Assembly: GCF_001652725.1 (NCBI RefSeq) | Contig: NZ_LWHJ01000011.1 | Span: 248,001-312,000 of the forward strand | Direction of reading: 5' to 3' | From: Pedobacter psychrophilus | GTDB lineage: Bacteria > Bacteroidota > Bacteroidia > Sphingobacteriales > Sphingobacteriaceae | DNA: 64,000 nucleotides | Shown: positions 47,006 to 56,246 of the stretch, one piece after another | How the letters are laid out: every line of letters begins with the position of its first letter | Numbering within the stretch: position 1 is the stretch's first letter | Made by a program: the position numbers and the translations under genes | Notes under the pieces: model-generated | What the model saw: only the letters and a program-made list of their open reading frames with translations | What the model was told of the DNA's origin: nothing | Database searches by the model: none

Positions 47006-50000
47006 ATGCTTAATAGAATTATAGAGTTTTCTGTAAAGAATAAACTTATTGTAGGGCTTTTTATATTTATTCTGATAGGCTATGGAGCTTATCAAGTAAC
47101 TAAATTGCCTATTGATGCCGTACCAGATATTACAGATAATCAGGTACAAATAATTACTACTTCTCCAGCTTTAGGAGCTCCAGACGTGGAGCGTTTTATT
47201 ACTTTCCCAATAGAACAGGTCAATAATAATATCCCCGGATTAAAGCAAATTAGAAGCTTTTCTAGATTCGGACTTTCTGTAGTTACGCTTGTTTTTAATG
47301 ATGAGATAGATATTTATTGGGCAAGGCAGCAAATTGCCGAACGTCTGCAAATTGCCCAATCGGAGATACCAAAAGAATTTGGATCACCAACTATGGCCCC
47401 AATTACTACAGGATTAGGTGAAATATATCAATATGTAGTTAGGCCAAAATCAGGTTATGAAAATAAATATTCAGTAACACAATTAAGAACAATACAAGAC
47501 TGGATAGTTAGACGACAATTATTAAGCGTACAAGGTGTAGCTGATGTGGCCAGTTTTGGAGGATATTTAAAGCAATATGAAATAGCAATTAATCCAAGCA
47601 GACTTGCAGCAAATAAAATTTATATTTCTGAAGTATTTGATGCACTGGCAAAAAACAACCAAAATACTGGAGGTGCATATATAGAAAAAGGACCTATTGC
47701 GCTATTTATCAGAAGCGAAGGGTTAGTGGGTAATATTGCCGATATAGAAAACATTGTAGTTAAAAATGTTAGCGATGGAACACCTATTTTAATCAAAGAT
47801 ATTGCTAAAGTAGAAATTGGGCATGCAACGCGATACGGAGCAATGACTTATAATGGCAAAGGCGAAGTTGCAGGAGCGGTTGTATTGATGTTAAAAGGTG
47901 CAAATAGCAACGAAGTCATTAAAAAAGTTAAAGCGAGAATTGCACAAATACAAAAAACTTTACCTGAGGGTATTGTAGTAGATGCTTTTCTAGATCGTAC
48001 TAAAATGGTAAATAATGCCATCCATACCGTAAGTAAAAATTTAGTAGAGGGTGCGCTAATTGTTTTATTTGTCTTGATTCTTTTTCTAGGAAATTTTAGA
48101 GCAGGACTATTAGTTGCATCGGTAATTCCTTTAGCCATGTTATTCGCCATTATTATGATGAATATTTTTGGTGTAAGCGGAAACTTAATGAGTTTAGGTG
48201 CGATAGATTTTGGTTTGATAATAGATGGAGCGGTAATTATTGTGGAGGCTGTTTTACATAGTCTAACTCATTCTAAAAAATTTAGCCCTTTCACGCATCT
48301 CTCTCAAAAAGATATGAATCATGAGGTGCAAAGTTCTGCATCAAAAATGATGAATAGTGCCGTTTTCGGACAAATTATTATTCTCATTGTTTATCTGCCA
48401 ATTCTCACTTTGGAAGGAATAGAAGGTAAAATGTTTAAGCCAATGGCACAAACAGTGGCGTTTGCATTGATTGGTGCTTTTATACTTTCTATAACTTATG
48501 TCCCAATGATGAGCTCTTTATTTCTATCAAAAAAGATAACATCAGATAAAAATTGGTCGGCCAGAATGATGGAAAAACTCGAAAATTTTTATCAGAAATC
48601 TTTGAGAAAAGTCATGAATTATCAAAAAATTGTATTGGCCGGTTTGGCTTTCCTAATGATTATCGCAGCTTTTATTTTATCAAATATTGGAGGTGAGTTT
48701 ATCCCTACTTTACCAGAAGGTGATTTTGCTGTTGATACCCGAGTTTTACCTGGAAGTAACTTAAATACATCAATTAGAGCTTTAGAGAAAAGTCAGAAAG
48801 TACTATTGGCAAAATTCCCGGAAATTAAAAAAATTGTGGGTAAAACAGGGAGTAGTGAAATCCCCACAGACCCAATGCCTTTAGAAGCAACTGATATGAT
48901 GATTATCTTAAAAGATCGTTCTGAATGGACATCGGCAAATAATTACGACGACCTAGCGGCAAAAATGAGCGAGGAATTAAAACAAATTCCGGGAGTAACT
49001 TACTCTTTTCAATATCCTGTTGCAATGCGTTTTAATGAATTGATGACCGGAGCCAGACAAGATGTGGTGTGTAAAATTTTTGGGGAAGATATTGATACTT
49101 TGGTAGCTTATTCACAAAAATTAGGAAGCATTTGTTCTAAAATTGAAGGTTCGCAAAACTTATATGTAGAGCCTATTTCAGGAATGCCACAAATTGTGAT
49201 TAACTATAATCGCTCTGCGATAGCAAAATATGGATTAAGTATTACAGAAATTAACAATGCGGTTAATACTGCGTTTGCTGGGCAAAGTACCGGGCAAGTT
49301 TATGAAAATGAAAAGCGATTTGATATGGTAGTAAGATTAGAGAATGATGAACGTAGCAATTTAGCGGATGTTCAAAATTTATTACTGAGTACTTCTACTG
49401 GCGGACAGGTGCCATTAAATGCGGTTGCGGATGTAAGTATTAAAAACGACATCAATCAGATACAAAGAGAATACGCACAAAGGCGAATTATTGTTGGCTT
49501 TAATGTGAGAAATAGGGACATACAAACAACAGTGACTGATTTACAACAAAAAGTAGAAGAGCAATTAAAACTGCCAACAGGTTATTATGTAACTTATGGT
49601 GGTGCATTTCAAAACTTACAAGAGGCTAAATCCCGTTTAAGTATTGCAGTTCCGGTATCGTTGATATTGATTTTCTTACTGCTTTATTTTGCTTTTAATT
49701 CGGTAAAATATGGTTTGCTGATTTATACCGCGATTCCATTTTCTGCTATCGGAGGAATTTTAGCATTAAGTTTAAGAGGAATGCCTTTTAGTATTTCTGC
49801 GGGTATTGGCTTTATCGCACTATTCGGTGTGGCAGTACTTAACGGAATTGTGCTTATCGCAGAGTTTAACCAATTAAGACATCATCATAAAGATATTCCT
49901 TTACTTGATGTTGTAATGAGAGGCGGAAAAACCAGATTAAGACCAGTTCTAATGACGGCTTTAGTAGCATCATTAGGTTTTTTACCAATGGCACTCAGTA

Positions 50001-51337
50001 CTGGAGAAGGTGCTGAGGTTCAGAGACCTTTAGCTACCGTAGTAATTGGTGGTTTAGTTTTAGCTACTTTTTTAACCTTATATGTTCTTCCAATCTTGTA
50101 TATCTTTTTTGAGAAAAAATGGAAACCAAAAAAAGAGGTGATTTTACCTTTATTAATATTAGGATTTATAAGCTTTGCTCAATCCAGCCAGGCCCAAGAG
50201 AAAATTACTTTAAATGCGGCAATAGATTCTGCTTTGCAAAATAACCTGTCTCTAAAAGGTGGGAAATTAAAAGCAATAGGATTAGAACAGCAAATAGGTA
50301 CAGCTTGGAATATTCCGCAAACCAGCGTGAATTACGAGTACGGGAAATTCAATTCTAATCAAAATGATGACAGACTTTTCATTAATCAAAGCATCAAATT
50401 CCCGACAATTTATACTGCTCAAAAAAGTATAAACAATCTGGACTGGCAGCGTGAATTAGCCGTTGTATCTTTAAAAGAAAATGAATTGAAAAAACAGGTT
50501 AGTCTTGTTTTTAGTCAACTGATTTACCTGAGGGAAAAGAAAAAGCTACTGCAAGAAAGTGATGAGATATTTTCTTCTTTCTTGAAAAAAGCAGAACTGA
50601 GATTACAATTTGGAGAATCTAATATCCTAGAAAAAACCACAGCAGCATCTCAACGTGGCGAAATTTCCATTCAATTAAAGGCTTTAGTTTATGACGAGAA
50701 AGTTTTGATGTTACAATTTCAAAGAATTATTCATAGTGCTAAAGCCTATGTGCCTGAGGCTGAAAATTTTAAATTGGAACTTCCTTTTATGATGGATAGT
50801 AATCTTATCGCACAACATCCTTCCATTTCTATATTAGAAAAAGCTACAAAAGTCAGCGAAGCACAACTTAAATTAGAACGCAATAAGTTATTACCTGATC
50901 TTTTATTAGGATATAACAATATGAGTATTTATGGAACTGGAAATCCGAATCAAAGATTTGAATCTTTACAATTCGGGATAGGTATTCCTTTATTTTTTTC
51001 TTCCCAAAAGGCAAGTATTAAAGCTACAAAAGCCTTAATCTCGTTTAATGAGAACAGCTTAAAAGATGGTTTTGAGGGTATTGAAATGGTTTATTTACAA
51101 GAAAATGAGAGTTATCAAAAAAATCTACAGGTGGTAGATTACTATGAAAAAGTAGCCTTAAAAAATGCTGATATCATTGCAAAAACGGCTAATGAACAAT
51201 TTAGCAATGGTGAAATCAATTATCTGAATTGGGTGATATTAATAAATAATGCGCTGGTGATAAAAGATCAATACCTGGTATCGGTAAACCATTTAAATGA
51301 AAATATTATTAATCTTCAATCATTAATCAATAAATAG
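47006..51337 (+). CDS. Heavy-metal efflux RND pump (CusA/CzcA type) fused to TolC-like outer-membrane channel
   Basis: 1443 residues. Residues 1-1035 are an HME-RND permease, with the TM4 hallmark AIDFGLIIDGAVIIVE (near 398-415) and twelve-helix layout ending FLTLYVLPILYIFFEKKW. A hydrophobic segment resembling a signal peptide follows (VILPLLILGFISFAQSSQAQ, ~1041-1061), then a TolC-family outer-membrane factor (from ~1062: KITLNAAIDSALQNNLSLKG to LNENIINLQSLIN). The periplasmic adaptor is the next gene, seven bases away, so a complete tripartite pump is encoded. It exports a monovalent or divalent metal (Cu/Ag or Zn/Co/Cd); the ion is not decidable here. Confidence 0.94.
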   Translation: MLNRIIEFSVKNKLIVGLFIFILIGYGAYQVTKLPIDAVPDITDNQVQIITTSPALGAPDVERFITFPIEQVNNNIPGLKQIRSFSRFGLSVVTLVFNDEIDIYWARQQIAERLQIAQSEIPKEFGSPTMAPITTGLGEIYQYVVRPKSGYENKYSVTQLRTIQDWIVRRQLLSVQGVADVASFGGYLKQYEIAINPSRLAANKIYISEVFDALAKNNQNTGGAYIEKGPIALFIRSEGLVGNIADIENIVVKNVSDGTPILIKDIAKVEIGHATRYGAMTYNGKGEVAGAVVLMLKGANSNEVIKKVKARIAQIQKTLPEGIVVDAFLDRTKMVNNAIHTVSKNLVEGALIVLFVLILFLGNFRAGLLVASVIPLAMLFAIIMMNIFGVSGNLMSLGAIDFGLIIDGAVIIVEAVLHSLTHSKKFSPFTHLSQKDMNHEVQSSASKMMNSAVFGQIIILIVYLPILTLEGIEGKMFKPMAQTVAFALIGAFILSITYVPMMSSLFLSKKITSDKNWSARMMEKLENFYQKSLRKVMNYQKIVLAGLAFLMIIAAFILSNIGGEFIPTLPEGDFAVDTRVLPGSNLNTSIRALEKSQKVLLAKFPEIKKIVGKTGSSEIPTDPMPLEATDMMIILKDRSEWTSANNYDDLAAKMSEELKQIPGVTYSFQYPVAMRFNELMTGARQDVVCKIFGEDIDTLVAYSQKLGSICSKIEGSQNLYVEPISGMPQIVINYNRSAIAKYGLSITEINNAVNTAFAGQSTGQVYENEKRFDMVVRLENDERSNLADVQNLLLSTSTGGQVPLNAVADVSIKNDINQIQREYAQRRIIVGFNVRNRDIQTTVTDLQQKVEEQLKLPTGYYVTYGGAFQNLQEAKSRLSIAVPVSLILIFLLLYFAFNSVKYGLLIYTAIPFSAIGGILALSLRGMPFSISAGIGFIALFGVAVLNGIVLIAEFNQLRHHHKDIPLLDVVMRGGKTRLRPVLMTALVASLGFLPMALSTGEGAEVQRPLATVVIGGLVLATFLTLYVLPILYIFFEKKWKPKKEVILPLLILGFISFAQSSQAQEKITLNAAIDSALQNNLSLKGGKLKAIGLEQQIGTAWNIPQTSVNYEYGKFNSNQNDDRLFINQSIKFPTIYTAQKSINNLDWQRELAVVSLKENELKKQVSLVFSQLIYLREKKKLLQESDEIFSSFLKKAELRLQFGESNILEKTTAASQRGEISIQLKALVYDEKVLMLQFQRIIHSAKAYVPEAENFKLELPFMMDSNLIAQHPSISILEKATKVSEAQLKLERNKLLPDLLLGYNNMSIYGTGNPNQRFESLQFGIGIPLFFSSQKASIKATKALISFNENSLKDGFEGIEMVYLQENESYQKNLQVVDYYEKVALKNADIIAKTANEQFSNGEINYLNWVILINNALVIKDQYLVSVNHLNENIINLQSLINK

Positions 51338-51344
51338 AAATTTC

Positions 51345-52475
51345 ATGAAATATATAGGTATCATTTTATTGTCTGCATTATTAATTTCATGTGGCAATAA
51401 AGAAGAAAAAACAGAAACCACTGAAACTTCTTTAGAAAGTAATGTTGCTCAATTAAGCCAACAGCAGAAGAAAAACATTGGGCTTCAGTTAGGGAAATTA
51501 ACTCAGCAAAATGTGTCGTCTATTCTTAAATTAAGTGGACAAATTGATGTGCCACCTCAGAATATGATTTCCATTAGTATCCCATTGGGTGGTTTTTTAA
51601 AAAGCACCCAACTTTTGCAGGGTATGCATGTAAGAAAAGGGCAGGTTTTGGCAATACTTGAAGATCAACAATATATACTGCTGCAACAAAATTATTTGAC
51701 TACAAAAGTGAAACTTAAACAAGCAGCTCAAGATTATGAAAGACAAAAGGCACTCAACAAAAATCTAGCAAGTAGCGATAAAATTTTTCAACAAGCCACT
51801 TCGGATTATGAAATGTTGAAAATTCAACTGAATTCACTAGCCCAAGAATTGAAACTTATTAACATCAATGCAAACTCTTTAAATAGTGCAAATATTTCTA
51901 CCAGGATTAGTATCATTTCTCCTATTGATGGCTATGTTACTAAAGTGAATGCCAATATTGGCAAGCATATAGATACAAACGAGATTTTATTCGAATTGGT
52001 AAATCCTGACGACTTACATTTAGCTTTAACTGTTTTTGAAAAAGACGCAATTCAATTAAAAATTGAACAAAAACTTATTGCCTATAGTAATGATCAGCCT
52101 GATAAAAAATACCTGTGTGAAATTTTGTTGGTAGGAAAAGATTTTGGTGCAGATAGAAGTTTATTGGTTCATTGCCATTTTGAAAATGAGAAAGAAACAC
52201 AAGGGCTTATACCTGGAATGTTTATGAATGCCGAAGTAGAAGTGAAATCAGGAAATAAACCTTGCTTACCTCAAGATGCGATAATAAGTTATGAAGGAAA
52301 AGATTATGTGTTTGTAGCAAATGATGCTTCTCATTTTAAGATGACCGAAGTAAAAACCGGAAGTAATGAAAAAGGCTTTACAGCAATTGAAAACGCAGAG
52401 GCTTTAAACAATAAAAACATTGTAGTTCATGGTGCTTATGATCTTTTAATGAGTTTGAAAAATACTGAAGAGTAA
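51345..52475 (+). CDS. Efflux RND periplasmic adaptor lipoprotein (CusB/CzcB type)
   Basis: 376 residues with lipoprotein signal MKYIGIILLSALLISCG. It has barrel-sandwich hybrid halves (LSGQIDVPPQNMISISIP and SIISPIDGYVTKVNANIGKHI) flanking a helical hairpin, then a beta-barrel with GLIPGMFMNAEVEV. It bridges the inner-membrane RND pump to the outer-membrane channel and can hand metal to the pump. Seven bases after the RND fusion gene; a bidirectional terminator follows. Confidence 0.95.
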   Translation: MKYIGIILLSALLISCGNKEEKTETTETSLESNVAQLSQQQKKNIGLQLGKLTQQNVSSILKLSGQIDVPPQNMISISIPLGGFLKSTQLLQGMHVRKGQVLAILEDQQYILLQQNYLTTKVKLKQAAQDYERQKALNKNLASSDKIFQQATSDYEMLKIQLNSLAQELKLININANSLNSANISTRISIISPIDGYVTKVNANIGKHIDTNEILFELVNPDDLHLALTVFEKDAIQLKIEQKLIAYSNDQPDKKYLCEILLVGKDFGADRSLLVHCHFENEKETQGLIPGMFMNAEVEVKSGNKPCLPQDAIISYEGKDYVFVANDASHFKMTEVKTGSNEKGFTAIENAEALNNKNIVVHGAYDLLMSLKNTEE

Positions 52476-52490
52476 TTAATAAATGAAGAA

Positions 52491-52527
52491 AAAAAGTCCC
52501 GTTGCTAATATAGAAACGGGACTTTTT
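52491..52527. terminator. Bidirectional terminator between convergent genes
   Basis: AAAAAGTCCCGTT (52491-52503) pairs perfectly with AACGGGACTTTTT (52515-52527) over an 11-base loop. It has T-runs in both directions and serves the efflux operon (+) and the DUF296 gene (-). Confidence 0.92.
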
Positions 52528-52554
52528 AATCTTTTACAAGGCTATGAATCGATT

Positions 52555-53025
52555 TTACTTTTTAATTTGCTCAACCACTAATTCTTTATATCCGAAAGTT
52601 GGATCTATTTCTCTTTTAAATTCTAAATCCATTAATTCTAAAATCACAATTTCAGCAGTTGTATATACTTTGCAACCATCTAATAGATGACCTCCAAAAG
52701 TTTTTCCTTTTTCATTAGCAATAGAAATATGCATATGAGAGCCGTTTGTACTTAATACTCCTGTTAAAGATGTTATCTCGAAATGCCCTTTCAATAATTT
52801 ACCTTCTGGTTGATTGGCATATCTGATATTAGCATCAGTTAAACTACCAACGACAGTAACAATTGCTGCAGCTTTTATTTTATGATCAGTCAAGAATTTT
52901 TCTATTCCTACTTTCAGGTCTTCACCCGGTTTTAAACGGAAAGCATATGATTTAGATGTAGATGATTGTGCCATTGTATAAGTAGATAATAAACAGATCA
53001 ATAAACCTAAAATTATTTTTTTCAT
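52555..53025 (-). CDS. Exported DUF296 / PPC-domain protein
   Basis: 156 residues. A signal peptide (MKKIILGLLICLLSTYTMAQ) precedes a complete PPC (DUF296) domain: YAFRLKPGEDLKVGIEKFL, AAAIVTVVGSLTDANIRYA, SHMHISIANEKGKTFGGHLLDGC. The His residues in GSHMHIS and GGHL are the metal-site positions of prokaryotic PPC proteins. PPC domains are otherwise known from plant AT-hook DNA-binding proteins and cytoplasmic bacterial homologues, so an exported one is unusual and a DNA role is unlikely. Lies downstream of gcvP on the same strand, with a terminator between. Confidence 0.88.
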   Translation of the reverse strand: MKKIILGLLICLLSTYTMAQSSTSKSYAFRLKPGEDLKVGIEKFLTDHKIKAAAIVTVVGSLTDANIRYANQPEGKLLKGHFEITSLTGVLSTNGSHMHISIANEKGKTFGGHLLDGCKVYTTAEIVILELMDLEFKREIDPTFGYKELVVEQIKK

Positions 53026-53061
53026 AGCAGAAGTATTTCTCTTAATTCTAACTCTTTAAAC

Positions 53062-53095
53062 AAAAAAGGTTCAATTTTTAAACAATCGAACCTTT
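53062..53095 (-). terminator. Terminator after gcvP
   Basis: AAAGGTTC (53065-53072) pairs with GAACCTTT (53088-53095); on the minus strand it is followed by a T-run. It lies 23 bases past the gcvP stop codon. Confidence 0.7.
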
Positions 53096-53117
53096 AAATT
53101 TTAATTAAATTTTAGTT

Positions 53118-56003
53118 TTAAACCAAAACATCAAACTCATATTCTTCAATAGGAGGGCAGGTACAAATTAATGTTCTATCCCCAAAAGTGTCATTCACTC
53201 TACCAACTGATGGCCAAAATTTATTTAGGGCAACGTAAGGTAAAGGAAAACCAGCTTTCTGACGGGTATAAGGTTTATCCCACTCATTCCCAGTAATAAC
53301 AGCTGCTGTATGTGGTGCATTTTTTAAAGGATTATTATCTTTATCCAACACTCCAGATTCGACATCAGAAATTTCATTTCTAATCGCAATCATTGCATCA
53401 CAAAAACGATCTAATTCATGCTTAGGTTCAGATTCCGTGGGCTCAACCATAAAAGTTCCTGCAACAGGGAAAGATACTGTAGGAGCGTGGAAACCATAAT
53501 CCATCAAACGCTTTGCAATATCTGTAACTTCTATTCCAAAATTCTTAAAACTCCTGCAATCTAAAATCATTTCATGTGCACAACGTCCATTAGCACCAGA
53601 ATATAGTACTGGATAGTGTTCTTCTAATCTTGCCTTGATATAATTAGCATTAAGAATCGCATATTTAGTTGCATTTGTTAATCCTTTTTCTCCCATCATG
53701 GCAATGTAAGCATGAGAAATTAACAGGATAGAAGCAGAACCCCATGGCGCTGCAGAAACTGCCGAAATCGATTTCTCATGAGCTATATCCACAACTGAAT
53801 GACCTGGTAAAAACGGAACTAAATGTGCTGCAACACCAATTGGACCCATACCTGGACCTCCACCACCATGTGGAATGCAGAAGGTTTTATGCAAATTTAA
53901 ATGACAAACATCAGCACCAATATTTGCTGGAGAAGTTAAACCAACCTGAGCGTTCATATTTGCACCGTCCATATAAACCTGTCCGCCATGTTGATGAATG
54001 ATGTCACAAATCTCTATAATAGATTCTTCAAAAACACCATGAGTAGAAGGATAAGTTACCATTAAGCAACTTAGATTTTCAGAGTGTTCCTCGGCTTTTG
54101 CCCTTAAATCTTCAACATCAATATTTCCCTTTTCATCACATTTAGTCACAATAATCTTCATCCCTGCCATAGCTGCTGATGCAGGATTTGTTCCATGTGC
54201 TGATGAAGGAATTAACGCAATATTTCTATGAGAATCTCCTCTATCTAAATGATAGGCTCTAATTACCATTAGACCTGTATATTCTCCTTGTGCGCCAGCG
54301 TTTGGCTGTAAACTCATGGATGCAAAACCTGTAATTTCGCTTAACCAATCATTTAATTCGGCCATAATTTGCATGTAGCCGCCAGTTTGATGTACAGGAG
54401 CAAATGGATGTAAATTTCCAAACTCTGGCCAGGTAACCGGAATCATTTCTGTAGTTGCGTTCAGCTTCATGGTGCAAGAACCCAATGCAATCATAGAATG
54501 GCAAAGAGATAAATCTTTTGCTTCTAAAGATTTGATGTATCGCAACATTTCATGTTCTGAATGATGCTTATTAAAAACCGGATGTTTTAAAAACGCTGAT
54601 TTTCTTTGTAATTCTTCTGGAATGATACTTTCAATATCCGCTTTAAGTGAATCTAAATCTATATCATTTACATTGATGCCTTTAATTTTAGCAAAAACCT
54701 TAACGATGTTTTCAATATCATATAAACGAGTGGTTTCATCTAAAGCAATGGTGATGATTTCTCCCTCGTAATTAAAATTCATTTCATTATTTAATGCTTC
54801 AGAATGGATTGGGTTTACCAAAGCACCTACGTTAAATTTAATGGTATCAAAATAAGCAGTGTTTAATTGCTCAAAACCTAATTCTGATAAAGCTTTTGTT
54901 AGTAAAATAGCTAAACCGTGAATTCTATCTGCAATAGATTTTATATCTTTTGGCCCATGGTAAGTAGCATACATGCCTGCCATAATTGCCAATAAAGCTT
55001 GTGCAGTACAAATATTTGAAGTTGCTTTATCTCTACGGATGTGCTGTTCTCTGGTTTGTAAAGCCATTCGTAATGCATAATTCTCATGAGCATCAATGGT
55101 TACACCAATGATTCTTCCCGGCATACTTCGTTTATACTCTTCCTTAGTTGCAAAAAATGCAGCATGTGGCCCACCAAAACCCATCGGGATGCCAAAACGT
55201 TGTGTAGTGCCAACAACTATATCCGCTCCCCATTCTCCCGGAGGAGTTAAAAGTGCCAAACTCATTAAATCTGCTGCAACTGTTAATTTGATATTTTTTT
55301 GATGTGCAGCATCGGCGAAAGCCTTATAATTATAAACTTCACCAAGTCCGGCAGGATATTGAACCAAAGCGCCAAACATGTCATCGGTTAATTCTACGGT
55401 TTGGTGATTACCAATAATTAATTTAATCCCATAAGGTTGTGCCCTTGTTTTTAAAATATCTATGGTTTGAGGGAAAACTTCTTCAGAAACAAAATAAGAT
55501 TTAGCCTCAGTCTTTTTACGCAGACTGTATTGCATAAACATGGCTTCGGCGGCTGCTGTTCCTTCATCTAAAAGAGAAGCATTTGCAATTTGCATTCCTG
55601 TTAAATCCAAAACCATGGTTTGAAAATTTAACAATGCCTGTAATCGACCTTGCGCAATTTCGGCTTGATAAGGTGTGTATTGCGTATACCATCCCGGATT
55701 TTCTAAAATATTACGTTGAATTACGCCCGGTACAATCACATTGTAATATCCCTTACCAATGTAAGATTTGAAAACTTTATTTTTAGAAGCCGTAACACGT
55801 AGATCATTCAAATATTCAAACTCGCTTTTCGCAGCCGGTAAATCCATCGGTTTTTTAAGTCGAATATTTTCTGGTACCGTTTGATTGATTAATGCATCAA
55901 CAGAATCTACACCAATTGTTTTTAACATAGCTTGTGTATCTTGCTCATTTGGAGCGATATGTCTATGTTCAAATTGTTCTTTATAATCTACGTTCAACTT
56001 CAT
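53118..56003 (-). CDS. gcvP: Glycine dehydrogenase (decarboxylating), P protein
   Basis: 961 residues, full length for the single-chain form. Two fused homologous halves: the N-terminal one starts [17 protein letters not shown], and the C-terminal one carries the PLP lysine (K706, in [16 protein letters not shown]). The glycine-rich motif GCTMKLN-like [15 protein letters not shown] is also present. It decarboxylates glycine and passes the aminomethyl group to GcvH-lipoate in the glycine cleavage system. The genes for T, H and L proteins are not nearby. Confidence 0.99.
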   Translation of the reverse strand: MKLNVDYKEQFEHRHIAPNEQDTQAMLKTIGVDSVDALINQTVPENIRLKKPMDLPAAKSEFEYLNDLRVTASKNKVFKSYIGKGYYNVIVPGVIQRNILENPGWYTQYTPYQAEIAQGRLQALLNFQTMVLDLTGMQIANASLLDEGTAAAEAMFMQYSLRKKTEAKSYFVSEEVFPQTIDILKTRAQPYGIKLIIGNHQTVELTDDMFGALVQYPAGLGEVYNYKAFADAAHQKNIKLTVAADLMSLALLTPPGEWGADIVVGTTQRFGIPMGFGGPHAAFFATKEEYKRSMPGRIIGVTIDAHENYALRMALQTREQHIRRDKATSNICTAQALLAIMAGMYATYHGPKDIKSIADRIHGLAILLTKALSELGFEQLNTAYFDTIKFNVGALVNPIHSEALNNEMNFNYEGEIITIALDETTRLYDIENIVKVFAKIKGINVNDIDLDSLKADIESIIPEELQRKSAFLKHPVFNKHHSEHEMLRYIKSLEAKDLSLCHSMIALGSCTMKLNATTEMIPVTWPEFGNLHPFAPVHQTGGYMQIMAELNDWLSEITGFASMSLQPNAGAQGEYTGLMVIRAYHLDRGDSHRNIALIPSSAHGTNPASAAMAGMKIIVTKCDEKGNIDVEDLRAKAEEHSENLSCLMVTYPSTHGVFEESIIEICDIIHQHGGQVYMDGANMNAQVGLTSPANIGADVCHLNLHKTFCIPHGGGGPGMGPIGVAAHLVPFLPGHSVVDIAHEKSISAVSAAPWGSASILLISHAYIAMMGEKGLTNATKYAILNANYIKARLEEHYPVLYSGANGRCAHEMILDCRSFKNFGIEVTDIAKRLMDYGFHAPTVSFPVAGTFMVEPTESEPKHELDRFCDAMIAIRNEISDVESGVLDKDNNPLKNAPHTAAVITGNEWDKPYTRQKAGFPLPYVALNKFWPSVGRVNDTFGDRTLICTCPPIEEYEFDVLV

Positions 56004-56070
56004 TTGGGAAAGTATTTTAATCTTTTAAAAAGAATCTAAAATTTCATTAATGTGAAGAATAATGAAACGG

Positions 56071-56078
56071 CAAAAGTA
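56071..56078 (-). promoter_or_regulatory. Probable -7 element of gcvP promoter
   Basis: TACTTTTG on the minus strand matches TAnnTTTG, about 68 bases before the gcvP start codon. No clear TTTG at -33 was found and I see no glycine-riboswitch-like structure in the leader. Confidence 0.5.
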
Positions 56079-56246
56079 GGAAAATTTGTGCTTTTGTTAT
56101 GGAATGTAACAAGCTGAAAATTGTAAAGTTTTTAACAGTTGAAAGATTTTGTGGAGAAGATGTATAAAGAGAAACCATCATTTAATTTTTTAAATATTAA
56201 CATACTATAAAACAACAAAATTTTTACTTTTGAGTATACATCTATA

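Noticed and set aside
53744-54001. 85-residue plus-strand open frame inside gcvP
   Set aside because: Antisense shadow of the conserved glycine-rich PLP region; not protein-like.
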